Assembly (NCBI GenBank): GCA_018813815.1
Contig: JAHJAY010000035.1
Span: 1-46,127, forward strand
Direction of reading: 5' to 3'
Source: Patescibacteria group bacterium
Lineage (GTDB): Bacteria; Patescibacteriota; Microgenomatia; UBA1400; JAHJAY01
DNA: 46,127 nt
The position numbers and the translations under genes were made by a program. Positions 7,199 through 14,915 of the stretch are shown here, in pieces (positions within the stretch are counted from its first letter, which is position 1; every line of letters starts with the position of its first letter). The notes beneath the pieces were generated by a model. The model worked only from the letters and a program-made list of their open reading frames with translations, was not told where the DNA came from and ran no database searches.

Positions 7199-7857
7199 TA
7201 CTTAATAACAAAGTTTTAATTGTGCCAACTATTTTAGTGGCCAATAAGGCAGAGGTTGTCGTTAAATTAAAACAGCTTCAAGGAGTAGTTAAAAGAGTTC
7301 AGTTGGACATAGCTGACGGCCGGTTTGCTCCGGTTAAGACCGTTGAGCTTCAAGAGCTTCAGGGTGAGGCTTTATTAACAACATTTGAACTTGAAGCCCA
7401 CTTAATGGTTAAAGAACCAATTGGCTGGTTGAGCCAATGTAAACAGCTGGGAGTGAAAATCGCTGTTGGCCATATTGAAAGAATGAGCAGTCAACAACGT
7501 TTTGTTGAGGAAGCCAGAGATTTAGGCATGGCCGCTGGTTTAGGTTTAAACTTGGAGACTGATATTGAAGAAGTTGAATCGGGTTTATTAAGTACGGTTA
7601 AAGAAATTGTTTTATTGGCTAATAAGCCGGGCTATGGAGGCCAGTCATTTGATCACCAGGTACTGGAAAAAATTGAACGCGTTCGTTATTTAACTGGTGG
7701 AGTAGCGGAGATTTGTGTTGACATTGGTATTAATGAACAAACAGCGCCGTTAGCGGTTAAGGCTGGCGCTAATGTGCTGGCAGTGGGTAGTTTTTTATGG
7801 CAAGATAATCCTAAGGTTCAAATTGATAAATTAAAAGAGGCAATTAATGAAATTTGA
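7195..7857 (+). CDS. Ribulose-phosphate 3-epimerase-like protein
   Basis: Rpe converts ribulose 5-phosphate to xylulose 5-phosphate in a TIM barrel with a metal held by two His and two Asp. Visible here are PTILVANK (usual PSILSADF), VQLDIADGRFAP (usual HVDVMDGHFVP), HLMVKEP (His69), NKPGYGGQSF (phosphate loop) and VDIGIN (Asp176; usual VDGGI). Three of four metal ligands (Asp38, His69, Asp176) are kept, but the first His is Gln36. The fold assignment is strong and the exact reaction less certain. It overlaps gap by 4 bases and the kinase by 11. Confidence 0.78.
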   Translation: MILNNKVLIVPTILVANKAEVVVKLKQLQGVVKRVQLDIADGRFAPVKTVELQELQGEALLTTFELEAHLMVKEPIGWLSQCKQLGVKIAVGHIERMSSQQRFVEEARDLGMAAGLGLNLETDIEEVESGLLSTVKEIVLLANKPGYGGQSFDHQVLEKIERVRYLTGGVAEICVDIGINEQTAPLAVKAGANVLAVGSFLWQDNPKVQIDKLKEAINEI

Positions 7858-8821
7858 TGTTATTTGTTTTGGTTCGGCTTTTGCGGATGTATTCTTAAAA
7901 TCTGACGAGTTTAAAACCGTACGTTCCCCTCGAGTAAAAACCGGCGTGGCCATGTGCGGAATAATGGGTGGCAAGCTGGCTGTTGATGAATTGGTGATGA
8001 CTACCGGCGGCTGCGCGACTAATGCGGCGGTCTCCTTTGAGCGCAAAGGTCTTCAAGCGGCTTGTATTGCTTGTGTTGGTAATGATTTTTGGGGTCAATT
8101 TATTAAGCGGGAGTTAAAAAATGAAGGCGTTAGCTTAATACATTTACAAACTGATAAAAGCCGTCAAACCAGCTGTTCCACGATTTTAGTCAACCAGCAA
8201 GGTAGGAGAGTGGCTTTAGTTTATCGTAATGCCAGTAATCAGCTTGCTTGGCAAAAAGTCAAATGGCAGAGTTTAAATAGTCGTTGGTTTTATGTTGGTT
8301 CTTTAGGAGGAGATTTAGCGTTATTAACCAAAATTGTCCGGACTGCTCAAGATAAAAAAGTTAAAATCGCTTTTAATCCGGGTTCAAATGAAATTAAAAG
8401 CAGGGATCAGCTGGTGCCTTTTTTAAAGCAAGTTGAAGTTTTACTGCTAAATACAGTTGAAGCGGCCCAGTTAACTGGGATTAAAATTAGTCAAAAAACC
8501 GCCATGTTTAAAAAACTCAGAAAAATGGGACCTAAAGTTATTGCTTTAACTCAGGGCTCTCAGGGTGCGTGGCTGAGCTTTGGGAAAAAGGTTTATAAAG
8601 CACCGGTATTTAAAGTTAAGACAATGGAAGAAACCGGTGCTGGTGATGCTTTTGGTAGTGGTTTGGTGGCTGGTTTGGCTTTGGGATTAAAACCCAAAGA
8701 TGCTATTAAGCTGGCTATGGCTAATTCTGCTTCAGTCGTGGCTCAAGTCGGTTCTAAAGCCGGTTTGTTGTGGCAGGATGAAGTTAAAGCTTGGCTCAAA
8801 AAACCGCTGACAATAAGATGA
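7847..8821 (+). CDS. PfkB-family carbohydrate/nucleoside kinase
   Basis: This is a ribokinase-fold kinase that phosphorylates a sugar or nucleoside with ATP. The N-terminal FDVICFGSAFADV and TTGGCATNAAVSFERKG (substrate glycines), the LTQGSQGAW strand and the C-terminal ETGAGDAFGSGLVAGLALG (anion hole and catalytic Asp) define the family. The 324-residue length is typical. Whether the substrate is ribose, a nucleoside or fructose 6-phosphate cannot be read from sequence; the neighbours favour a ribose compound. The start lies inside the epimerase gene in the +1 frame (11-base overlap). Confidence 0.85.
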   Translation: MKFDVICFGSAFADVFLKSDEFKTVRSPRVKTGVAMCGIMGGKLAVDELVMTTGGCATNAAVSFERKGLQAACIACVGNDFWGQFIKRELKNEGVSLIHLQTDKSRQTSCSTILVNQQGRRVALVYRNASNQLAWQKVKWQSLNSRWFYVGSLGGDLALLTKIVRTAQDKKVKIAFNPGSNEIKSRDQLVPFLKQVEVLLLNTVEAAQLTGIKISQKTAMFKKLRKMGPKVIALTQGSQGAWLSFGKKVYKAPVFKVKTMEETGAGDAFGSGLVAGLALGLKPKDAIKLAMANSASVVAQVGSKAGLLWQDEVKAWLKKPLTIR

Positions 8822-8834
8822 TGAGAAATTAGTT

Positions 8835-9032
8835 ATGTCCAAAGATTTTGTGTTTAAACTCAGAAAAGAAAAACCGGACAAGCGTATTAAAACTTCGCCG
8901 CGCGAGCGCCTGGTGATTGCGGTTTTATTTGTGTTCACTGTGATTTTATCTCTGTTTTTTTGGCTGAAAGTTGAGTTAAAATATTGGTGGCAAAATTGGC
9001 GCCAGCCCACTACTTACCATTTTGAACGCTAG
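8835..9032 (+). CDS. Small single-pass membrane protein
   Basis: The product is 65 residues: a basic cytoplasmic segment (KLRKEKPDKRIKTSPRERL), one hydrophobic helix (VIAVLFVFTVILSLFFWL, about 27-45) and a Trp-rich tail (KYWWQNWRQP). No family is recognised. It follows the kinase gene by 13 bases and is probably the last gene of the sugar operon. No strong ribosome-binding site is seen, so translation may be coupled. It could be a genuine small membrane protein, but the ORF is short. Confidence 0.5.
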   Translation: MSKDFVFKLRKEKPDKRIKTSPRERLVIAVLFVFTVILSLFFWLKVELKYWWQNWRQPTTYHFER

Positions 9033-9064
9033 TTCAAGTTTACTCCCACTTTTACTTTAACAAA

Positions 9065-9084
9065 GATATAACACGTGTTATATC
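9065..9084. repeat. Perfect 20-bp palindrome between convergent genes
   Basis: GATATAACACGTGTTATATC reads the same on both strands. It lies between the end of the sugar operon and the end of the penicillin-binding protein gene. No T-tract follows on either strand, so a normal intrinsic terminator is unlikely; a protein-binding site or a bidirectional hairpin are the alternatives. Confidence 0.75.
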
Positions 9085-9100
9085 CGGAGCCAAGTGTAAA

Positions 9101-11323
9101 TCAGTTAGTATGACTGACTCCTTCTAGAATTTGATCACGCTGAACTTGATTATTTTGGGCTTGAGCCATTTGGATTTGTTCGGCCGTGCAATGAGTGGTT
9201 GGTTCAGTGCCGCTAATAAACAGTTCGGTTTTCGTTGGACAGCCGGCGCAGGGAAGCAGGCCGTTTAACTGACAAATTTCTACAGGAATTAGATTTTTAG
9301 GCTCAATAAAGCGATGGGGAATTTTATTGGTTAATAATAAGTTCATAGTCCGGTTCCAAATTGGTGAAGCGCCGGTAATGCCTGAGGCTACTTCTGACAT
9401 GGATGTATTATCGTTATTGCCGACCCAAACACTGACTAAATAATCACTGGTATAACCAATGGTCCAATTATCTCTTTTATTATTAGTGGTTCCGGTTTTG
9501 ACGGCGACTTGATGATCAGGAATATATAAGTCGGAGTTAGCGCCAAAAGCCGGTGTTCGGGCCGCATTATCAGCTAAAATGTCGGTTAATATGTAGGCGA
9601 TTTGCGGCGAAAGAACTTTGGTATTTTCTAAAGCAAAAAACGGTTTTTCCATAGTTTTACCTTTGGCGTTTTTTACTTCAATAATCGGATGCAGATCAAC
9701 TTTAAAGCCTAAATTAGCCAGGCTGCCGTAAGCAACCGCTAAATCAACCATTTTTACTTCAGCGCCACCAAGGGTCAGAGATAAACCATAACGTTCTGGT
9801 TGAGTCCAGGTAGTAATGCCCATTTTCTGACCCTGACTGATCATTTTATCAACGCCATAAGAGTACAGTACTTTAACTGCCGGTACATTATAAGAATTTG
9901 CCAAAGCGCTTCTTAAAGAAATCGCGCCATGAAAACGGCCATCGTAGTTTTGAGGGGAGTATGGCGGCGAACCCGGATAATTATAAGTGATGGGTGTATC
10001 AGCCAGAATCGTTGCCGGCGTATAACCATTAGCCAAGGCAACTGCATAATTAATCGGTTTAATGGCGGAGCCGGCCTGACGCGGCCGCAGAGTGACATTA
10101 ACATTGCCGTCATTAGCTACGTCAAAATAATCTTTAGAGCCGACCATGGCAAGAATTTCCCCGGTTTGAGGATTAGTGATTAAAACCGCGCCGTTGCCGA
10201 TTTGATAATGCGTTACTTTAGCTAGTTCTTGCTGAATAATAGTTTCCGCTTGTTGTTGTAATTTTAAGTCCAATGAAGTGATAACTTGAAGACCACCTTG
10301 TTCAACGGTTTTAATGCCATATTTTTTAGCTAATAAATTTTTAATATACATTACAAAATGAGGCGCTTGAATTTGATTTTTTAAAGGCACAAACTCCAGT
10401 GTTGTTTTTTCGGCCTGCTTAGCTGTTGCTTGATCAAGATAGTTTTCTTCAACCATGCGATTCAGTACAAAACGCTGTCGATCTTTGGTTAATTCCGGAT
10501 GCGCGCCGCTGGGAGAAAAAATGGTCGGAGCCGCCGGCAGGCCGGCCAATAAAGCCGCCTCGCTTAAATTAATTTGCGTGATTGATTTGCCAAAATAAGT
10601 TTGGGCCGCTTCTTCAGCGCCATAAGCCATCCCGCCATAGGGAATTTCATTAAAATACATTTGCAAAATTTCATCTTTATTAAAATAATATTCAGTCATG
10701 ATTGAGAGCACAAGCTCTTTTAGTTTTCGTTGCATCGTTTGCTCTGAAGATAAAAGCGCATTTTTAACTAACTGCTGAGTAATGGTTGAACCGCCCTGAA
10801 CGCTTTGTTTTAAGAGCAGATTTTTTAAAGAGCGGAAAATACCCTTTAGGGAAAAACCATTGTGTTGGTAAAAGTCAGCATCTTCAGCCGCCAAGGTGGC
10901 TTGAATAAAATAAGCAGGCAATTCTGACAGTTGAACCAAAGTCCGGTTTTCGTCATGGTAGATGCGATAAAGTAATTGGCCGTGGCGGTCGTAAATCTTG
11001 GTGGTTAAAATTTGTTCCTGGGTAACCAGAGTTTTTGGATTCGGCAAGCCATCAAGTACATAAAAGTAAAAACCGGCGGTAAGAGTCACAAGCAATAATA
11101 AAACCAATAAGCGTTTTTTAAGTTTGCCTGACCAGGTAAAACGAATTGAGAGCCGTGGTAGTTGAAGACTTTTGAATGATGGCAGCCTGATGACTTTAAT
11201 TAAATGAAGCGGGGCTTTAATTAAATAAATTAAAACTTTGAATAAGAAAAAAACGGTTTGGTAAGTGAAACGACCAATGATTTCCAAAGCCAAGCCGAAG
11301 TTTTCTACTGTCCTAGAAATCAT
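9101..11323 (-). CDS. Class A penicillin-binding protein (bifunctional peptidoglycan synthase), copy 1
   Basis: This enzyme polymerises lipid II glycan strands and cross-links peptides outside the membrane. The 740 residues start with an unusually long N-terminus containing a hydrophobic stretch (about 18-42) before the main membrane helix (LLVLLLLVTLTAGFYFYVL, about 72-90). The GT51 domain shows EDADFYQHNGF and QGGSTITQQLVKNAL. The transpeptidase has the serine motif GSAIKP, SYNVPA and KTGTT. The C-terminus has four Cys residues (EICQLNGLLPCAGCP and a later HCTAE). A second copy lies at 14916-17114 on the same strand. Confidence 0.95.
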   Translation of the reverse strand: MISRTVENFGLALEIIGRFTYQTVFFLFKVLIYLIKAPLHLIKVIRLPSFKSLQLPRLSIRFTWSGKLKKRLLVLLLLVTLTAGFYFYVLDGLPNPKTLVTQEQILTTKIYDRHGQLLYRIYHDENRTLVQLSELPAYFIQATLAAEDADFYQHNGFSLKGIFRSLKNLLLKQSVQGGSTITQQLVKNALLSSEQTMQRKLKELVLSIMTEYYFNKDEILQMYFNEIPYGGMAYGAEEAAQTYFGKSITQINLSEAALLAGLPAAPTIFSPSGAHPELTKDRQRFVLNRMVEENYLDQATAKQAEKTTLEFVPLKNQIQAPHFVMYIKNLLAKKYGIKTVEQGGLQVITSLDLKLQQQAETIIQQELAKVTHYQIGNGAVLITNPQTGEILAMVGSKDYFDVANDGNVNVTLRPRQAGSAIKPINYAVALANGYTPATILADTPITYNYPGSPPYSPQNYDGRFHGAISLRSALANSYNVPAVKVLYSYGVDKMISQGQKMGITTWTQPERYGLSLTLGGAEVKMVDLAVAYGSLANLGFKVDLHPIIEVKNAKGKTMEKPFFALENTKVLSPQIAYILTDILADNAARTPAFGANSDLYIPDHQVAVKTGTTNNKRDNWTIGYTSDYLVSVWVGNNDNTSMSEVASGITGASPIWNRTMNLLLTNKIPHRFIEPKNLIPVEICQLNGLLPCAGCPTKTELFISGTEPTTHCTAEQIQMAQAQNNQVQRDQILEGVSHTN

Positions 11324-11330
11324 TAAGCTT

Positions 11331-11358
11331 ATTTTAACCTATTATTAAAGTTTATAAA
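11331..11358 (-). promoter_or_regulatory. Promoter of PBP copy 1, leaderless spacing
   Basis: On the minus strand TTTATA (11358-11353), a 16-base spacer and TAAAAT (11336-11331) lie 7 bases before the ATG at 11323. There is no Shine-Dalgarno. It is divergent from the fructose bisphosphatase promoter. Confidence 0.45.
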
Positions 11359-11367
11359 AGTACAATT

Positions 11368-11376
11368 TGTTATAAT
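11368..11376 (+). promoter_or_regulatory. Extended -10 promoter of the FBPase-aldolase-PGK operon
   Basis: TGTTATAAT is an extended -10 element, which explains the lack of a good -35. It overlaps the ATG at 11375 used by the ORF track, ruling out that start. A full AAGGAGGA (11396-11403) then serves ATG 11408. Confidence 0.65.
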
Positions 11377-11407
11377 GAATGCTAAAATGAATGTTAAGGA
11401 GGAAATT

Positions 11408-12370
11408 ATGGAAAACACTTTAGCTTTACAACTTTCTCATGCAACTGAATTAGCCGCGATGGCCGCCGCCCGAGCCGCCGGTTTTGGTAATAAAAAAGGC
11501 GCTGATGGTGCCGCAGTGGCCGCGATGCGCCAATTTTTTAATCAGGTTGATTTTAATGGCCGGGTAGTAATTGGCGAAGGAGAGCGGGATGAGGCACCCA
11601 TGCTTTATATTGGTGAAAAACTCGGCACCGGTAAAGGTCAGGCGGTTGATATTGCCGTTGATCCATTGGAAAACACCAATGCGACCGCCGTTTTGGGTTC
11701 GCGGGCAATTGCGGTTTTAGCCGCTTCGGAAAAAGGCGGCTTATTCCATGCTCCGGATATGTATATGAATAAATTAATTGTTGGTCCGGAAGCTGTCGGT
11801 CAGGTTAGCCTTGATGATCCGGTAAAAAAAACCCTGCGAATAGTGGCTAAATCTTTAGACAGAGAGGTTCGTGATTTGGTAGTGGTGGTTCTAGATAGGG
11901 ATCGGCATGAAGAATTAATTGCCGATATTCGTCAGGCCGGAGCGCGGGTTAAATTAATTCCTGATGGAGATCTTTTACCCGGTATTTCCGTGGCAATGCG
12001 CGGCAGTGGAATTCATGCAGTTATGGGAATTGGTGCCGCACCGGAGGGTGTGATGAGTGCCGCCGGACTCCGCTGTCTTAAAGGTGAAATGCAGGCCCGC
12101 TTTTGGCCTAAAAATAAAGAAGAAGAAACGCGTTTGAAAAAAATGGGCGGTGACTCCAAGCGGATTTATCGGACTGAAGATTTGGCTTCGGGCAAGGAGA
12201 TTGTTTTCTGTGCTACCGGAGTGACTGATGGCGATATTTTAAAAGGAGTCAGGTTTTTTGGCGGCGGCGCCCGAACCCAATCTTTAATGATGAATAATGT
12301 TTCCCACAAAATTCGTTTTACTGATACGACTCATGTATTTGATAAAAAACAAATAGAGTATCGACTATAA
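11408..12370 (+). CDS. glpX: Fructose-1,6-bisphosphatase class II
   Basis: This metal-dependent enzyme hydrolyses fructose 1,6-bisphosphate to fructose 6-phosphate for gluconeogenesis and the pentose phosphate cycle. From ATG 11408 the product is 320 residues. Visible GlpX features are the N-terminal ATELAAMAAARAAGFGNKKG, the metal site VVIGEGERDEAPMLYIGE and VDPLENTNA (usual DPLEGTN, with Asn for Gly). GIGAAPEGVMSAAGLRCLKG and the C-terminal FCATGVTDGDIL also fit. The ORF-track start is inside the -10 box. It is the first gene of an operon with aldolase and PGK, with AAGGAGG sites before the first two genes. Confidence 0.93.
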   Translation: MENTLALQLSHATELAAMAAARAAGFGNKKGADGAAVAAMRQFFNQVDFNGRVVIGEGERDEAPMLYIGEKLGTGKGQAVDIAVDPLENTNATAVLGSRAIAVLAASEKGGLFHAPDMYMNKLIVGPEAVGQVSLDDPVKKTLRIVAKSLDREVRDLVVVVLDRDRHEELIADIRQAGARVKLIPDGDLLPGISVAMRGSGIHAVMGIGAAPEGVMSAAGLRCLKGEMQARFWPKNKEEETRLKKMGGDSKRIYRTEDLASGKEIVFCATGVTDGDILKGVRFFGGGARTQSLMMNNVSHKIRFTDTTHVFDKKQIEYRL

Positions 12371-12380
12371 TAAAGGAGGA

Positions 12381-13655
12381 ATGATGGATTATAAACAACT
12401 GGATCAATTGGCCTGGCAAGCTGTTTTTGGCAGTGACTCGGAAAAAAACAAGGCCTATGTGACACTCTGGAATTTGGCTCAAAAACACGGTCTCCGGCCA
12501 GCTTCGATTAATAATCTTTATTTGGCTCGAGGTAGAGGTGAACTGCCTTTAGATTTTACTGTGCCGGCAATTAACTTGCGCGGTATGGTTTATGACATGG
12601 GTCGGGCGCTTTTCCAGACGGCGGTAAAGCAAAAAGTGGGCGCTTTGATTGTAGAGCTGGCTCGTTCAGAAATGGGTTATACGGCTCAGCCGCCTCAGGA
12701 ATACGTGGCGGTTATTTTAGCGGCCGCTTTACGGGAGAATTTTACTGGTTCGGTGTTCATTCAGGGCGACCATTTTCAGCTAAAGCTGGGGGATCGGGCC
12801 GGCCAGCCTAAAGCGGACGAACTTGATAAGGTTAAAACCTTGATTAAAGATTCAATTAATGCCGGTTTTTATAATATTGATATTGATACTTCAACTTTGG
12901 TTGATTATTCCCGGAAAAGCATTGAGGAACAGCAAAGAACTAATTATGAGTTGAGCGCTCAACTAGCCCAATATGTTCGTCAAATCCAGCCGGCGGGGGT
13001 GACTGTTTCTTTAGGCGGCGAAATTGGCCATATTGGCGGCAAAAATTCAACCGAAGCAGAACTGCGAGCCTATATGGAAGGTTTTAAGCGTGAATTTGTT
13101 GATGGCGCTGGTCTATCCAAAATTTCGATTCAAACCGGCACTCATCATGGCGGCGTGGTTTTACCTGACGGCAGTTTGGCTAAAGTAGCGGTTGATTTTA
13201 GTGTGTTGAAACAATTGGCTCAAGTCAGTCGGGAGTATGCTATGGGCGGAACGGTTCAGCATGGCGCTTCCACTTTGCCGGATGAGTATTTTAATCAATT
13301 TCCTAAAAGTGAAGCGATTGAAGTTCATTTGGCCACCGGATTTCAAAATATTATTATGGACCATCCTCAGTTTCCTAAACAATTATTAACTAAAATGTAC
13401 TGTTGGTTAGACCGGGAAAAGATTGAGGAGTGCAAACCCGATCAAACAGAGGAACAGTTTCACTATAAACTACGGAAAAAAGCTTGGGGTGAATTTAAAA
13501 AAGACTGTTGGTTGTTGTCGGAAAGAGTTAAACAGCCAATCCGGATTGCTTTAGCTAAGCGTTTTCAGTTCATGTTTGAGCAGTTAAATGTAGTTAAGAG
13601 CCAGACATTGATTAATCGGTTTGTTAAACCGGCGCCGGTTAAAAAAACTGCTTAA
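12381..13655 (+). CDS. Class II fructose-bisphosphate aldolase family protein
   Basis: Class II aldolases use zinc to cleave or form fructose 1,6-bisphosphate. Candidate zinc and phosphate residues are in IQGDHFQL (about 131-138), GGEIGHIGGKNS and TGTHHGGVV; a family Gly-Ser/Thr loop is seen in VQHGASTLPDEYF. At 424 residues it is longer than common FbaA/FbaB proteins, with an extra N-terminal 50 residues and a C-terminal helical tail. Its place between FBPase and PGK supports aldolase activity. A related class II aldolase acting on another ketose phosphate is possible. A strong AAGGAGGA site lies upstream. Confidence 0.85.
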   Translation: MMDYKQLDQLAWQAVFGSDSEKNKAYVTLWNLAQKHGLRPASINNLYLARGRGELPLDFTVPAINLRGMVYDMGRALFQTAVKQKVGALIVELARSEMGYTAQPPQEYVAVILAAALRENFTGSVFIQGDHFQLKLGDRAGQPKADELDKVKTLIKDSINAGFYNIDIDTSTLVDYSRKSIEEQQRTNYELSAQLAQYVRQIQPAGVTVSLGGEIGHIGGKNSTEAELRAYMEGFKREFVDGAGLSKISIQTGTHHGGVVLPDGSLAKVAVDFSVLKQLAQVSREYAMGGTVQHGASTLPDEYFNQFPKSEAIEVHLATGFQNIIMDHPQFPKQLLTKMYCWLDREKIEECKPDQTEEQFHYKLRKKAWGEFKKDCWLLSERVKQPIRIALAKRFQFMFEQLNVVKSQTLINRFVKPAPVKKTA

Positions 13656-13673
13656 TTTTAGAAGGGTAAATCA

Positions 13674-14903
13674 ATGAAGAAAAAAACATTACGCGATATT
13701 CAACTTAAAAATAAAACCGTAATTCATCGCTGTGATTTTAATATTAAACTAAAAGAATGCGGTCAAGCGGGAATGGCGCCAGTATCTGATGTGCGGATTA
13801 AAGCTTATTTTCCTTCAATTTTTTATCTTTTGGAAAAAGGCTGCAAAATTGTTTTTATGTCTTATCTTGAACGGCCCGGTGGAAAAGTAGTAGAACAATT
13901 ACGTTTAGCGCCAGTAGCTCAGCGAATGTCTCAACTGATTAATCGTCGGGTTTATGTTTTAGAGGAGTGTGTCGGGTCTAAAGTAAGAAAATTTATTAAG
14001 CAAATGAAACCTGGAGAAATGGTAATGTTGGAAAATACCCGTTTTCATCCGGGCGAAGAAGCGGATGATAATCGTTTTGCCCAAGCTTTGGCTGATAACG
14101 GTGAAGTGATGGTTCAGGATGCTTTTGGACAATGTCACCGAATGCACGCGTCTGTTACCGGAATTCCCCGTTATCTGCCGTCAGTGGCCGGTTTTTATCT
14201 TCAAGGAGAGATGCAGGTATTTGATAAATTAATGCGTCGACCCAGCAGACCGTTGGTTTTAATTGTAGGCGGCACCAAGATATTTGATAAAGTTGGCGCT
14301 ATCCGGAATTTAATTGATCGGGCTGATCAGGTTTTGATTGGCGGCGCGGTGGCTAATAACTTCTTATGTGCCCAGGGGATTGATATTGGCCGTTCATTTA
14401 TGTCTGAACCATTTGTTGATCAGGCCAAGGGAGGGCGAATTGATCCGGTAGCGATTGCTAAAAATTTACTCCGGGACTATGCTGATAAAATTTTTATACC
14501 TCAGGATTTAGTGGCGGCAGATAGTTTAACTGAGCCCAAAAAAACCAAAATAATTGATCTGAAGAAAAAGGCCAAATTGCCAACAACTTGGTCTTTTTTA
14601 GATATTGGACCCAGAACGACTGAGCATTATTTAAAAATTATCGGTCAAGCAAAAACTGTGTTTTGGGACGGACCAATGGGTAAATATGAAGATGTTCGTT
14701 TTAGGCGGGGGACACTCAAGATTGCTGAGGCGGTGGCTGAGAATCATGAAACTACGATTTTGGCTGGTGGCGATACGGCTGCTTTAGCTGAGAATTTTGG
14801 TTTGATTTTTCGCTATAGTCATGTTTCGGTTGCCGGCGGGGCGGCTTTGGAATATTTGTCCGGCAAGCCTTTGCCCGGCATTACTGCCTTGTTGGATAAC
14901 TGA
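13674..14903 (+). CDS. pgk: Phosphoglycerate kinase
   Basis: This enzyme interconverts 1,3-bisphosphoglycerate plus ADP and 3-phosphoglycerate plus ATP. Of its 409 residues, IHRCDFNIKL (usual RVDFNVPL), SYLERPGGK (usual SHLGRPKG), LENTRFHPGEE, DAFGQCHRMHASVTG, GGTKIFDKVG (usual GGAKVSDKI), WDGPMGKYED and LAGGDTAAL mark the substrate and nucleotide sites. Several motif positions are substituted, so this is a divergent member, but the key Arg, Lys and Gly residues are kept. It is the last gene of the FBPase-aldolase operon; its stop is 12 bases from the convergent PBP gene. Confidence 0.95.
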   Translation: MKKKTLRDIQLKNKTVIHRCDFNIKLKECGQAGMAPVSDVRIKAYFPSIFYLLEKGCKIVFMSYLERPGGKVVEQLRLAPVAQRMSQLINRRVYVLEECVGSKVRKFIKQMKPGEMVMLENTRFHPGEEADDNRFAQALADNGEVMVQDAFGQCHRMHASVTGIPRYLPSVAGFYLQGEMQVFDKLMRRPSRPLVLIVGGTKIFDKVGAIRNLIDRADQVLIGGAVANNFLCAQGIDIGRSFMSEPFVDQAKGGRIDPVAIAKNLLRDYADKIFIPQDLVAADSLTEPKKTKIIDLKKKAKLPTTWSFLDIGPRTTEHYLKIIGQAKTVFWDGPMGKYEDVRFRRGTLKIAEAVAENHETTILAGGDTAALAENFGLIFRYSHVSVAGGAALEYLSGKPLPGITALLDN

Positions 14904-14915
14904 AACATAAGCAAA

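Noticed and set aside
11375-11407. ORF-track N-terminal extension of fructose bisphosphatase
   Set aside because: It overlaps the TATAAT box and upstream of the clear AAGGAGGA site; homology to GlpX begins only after ATG 11408.
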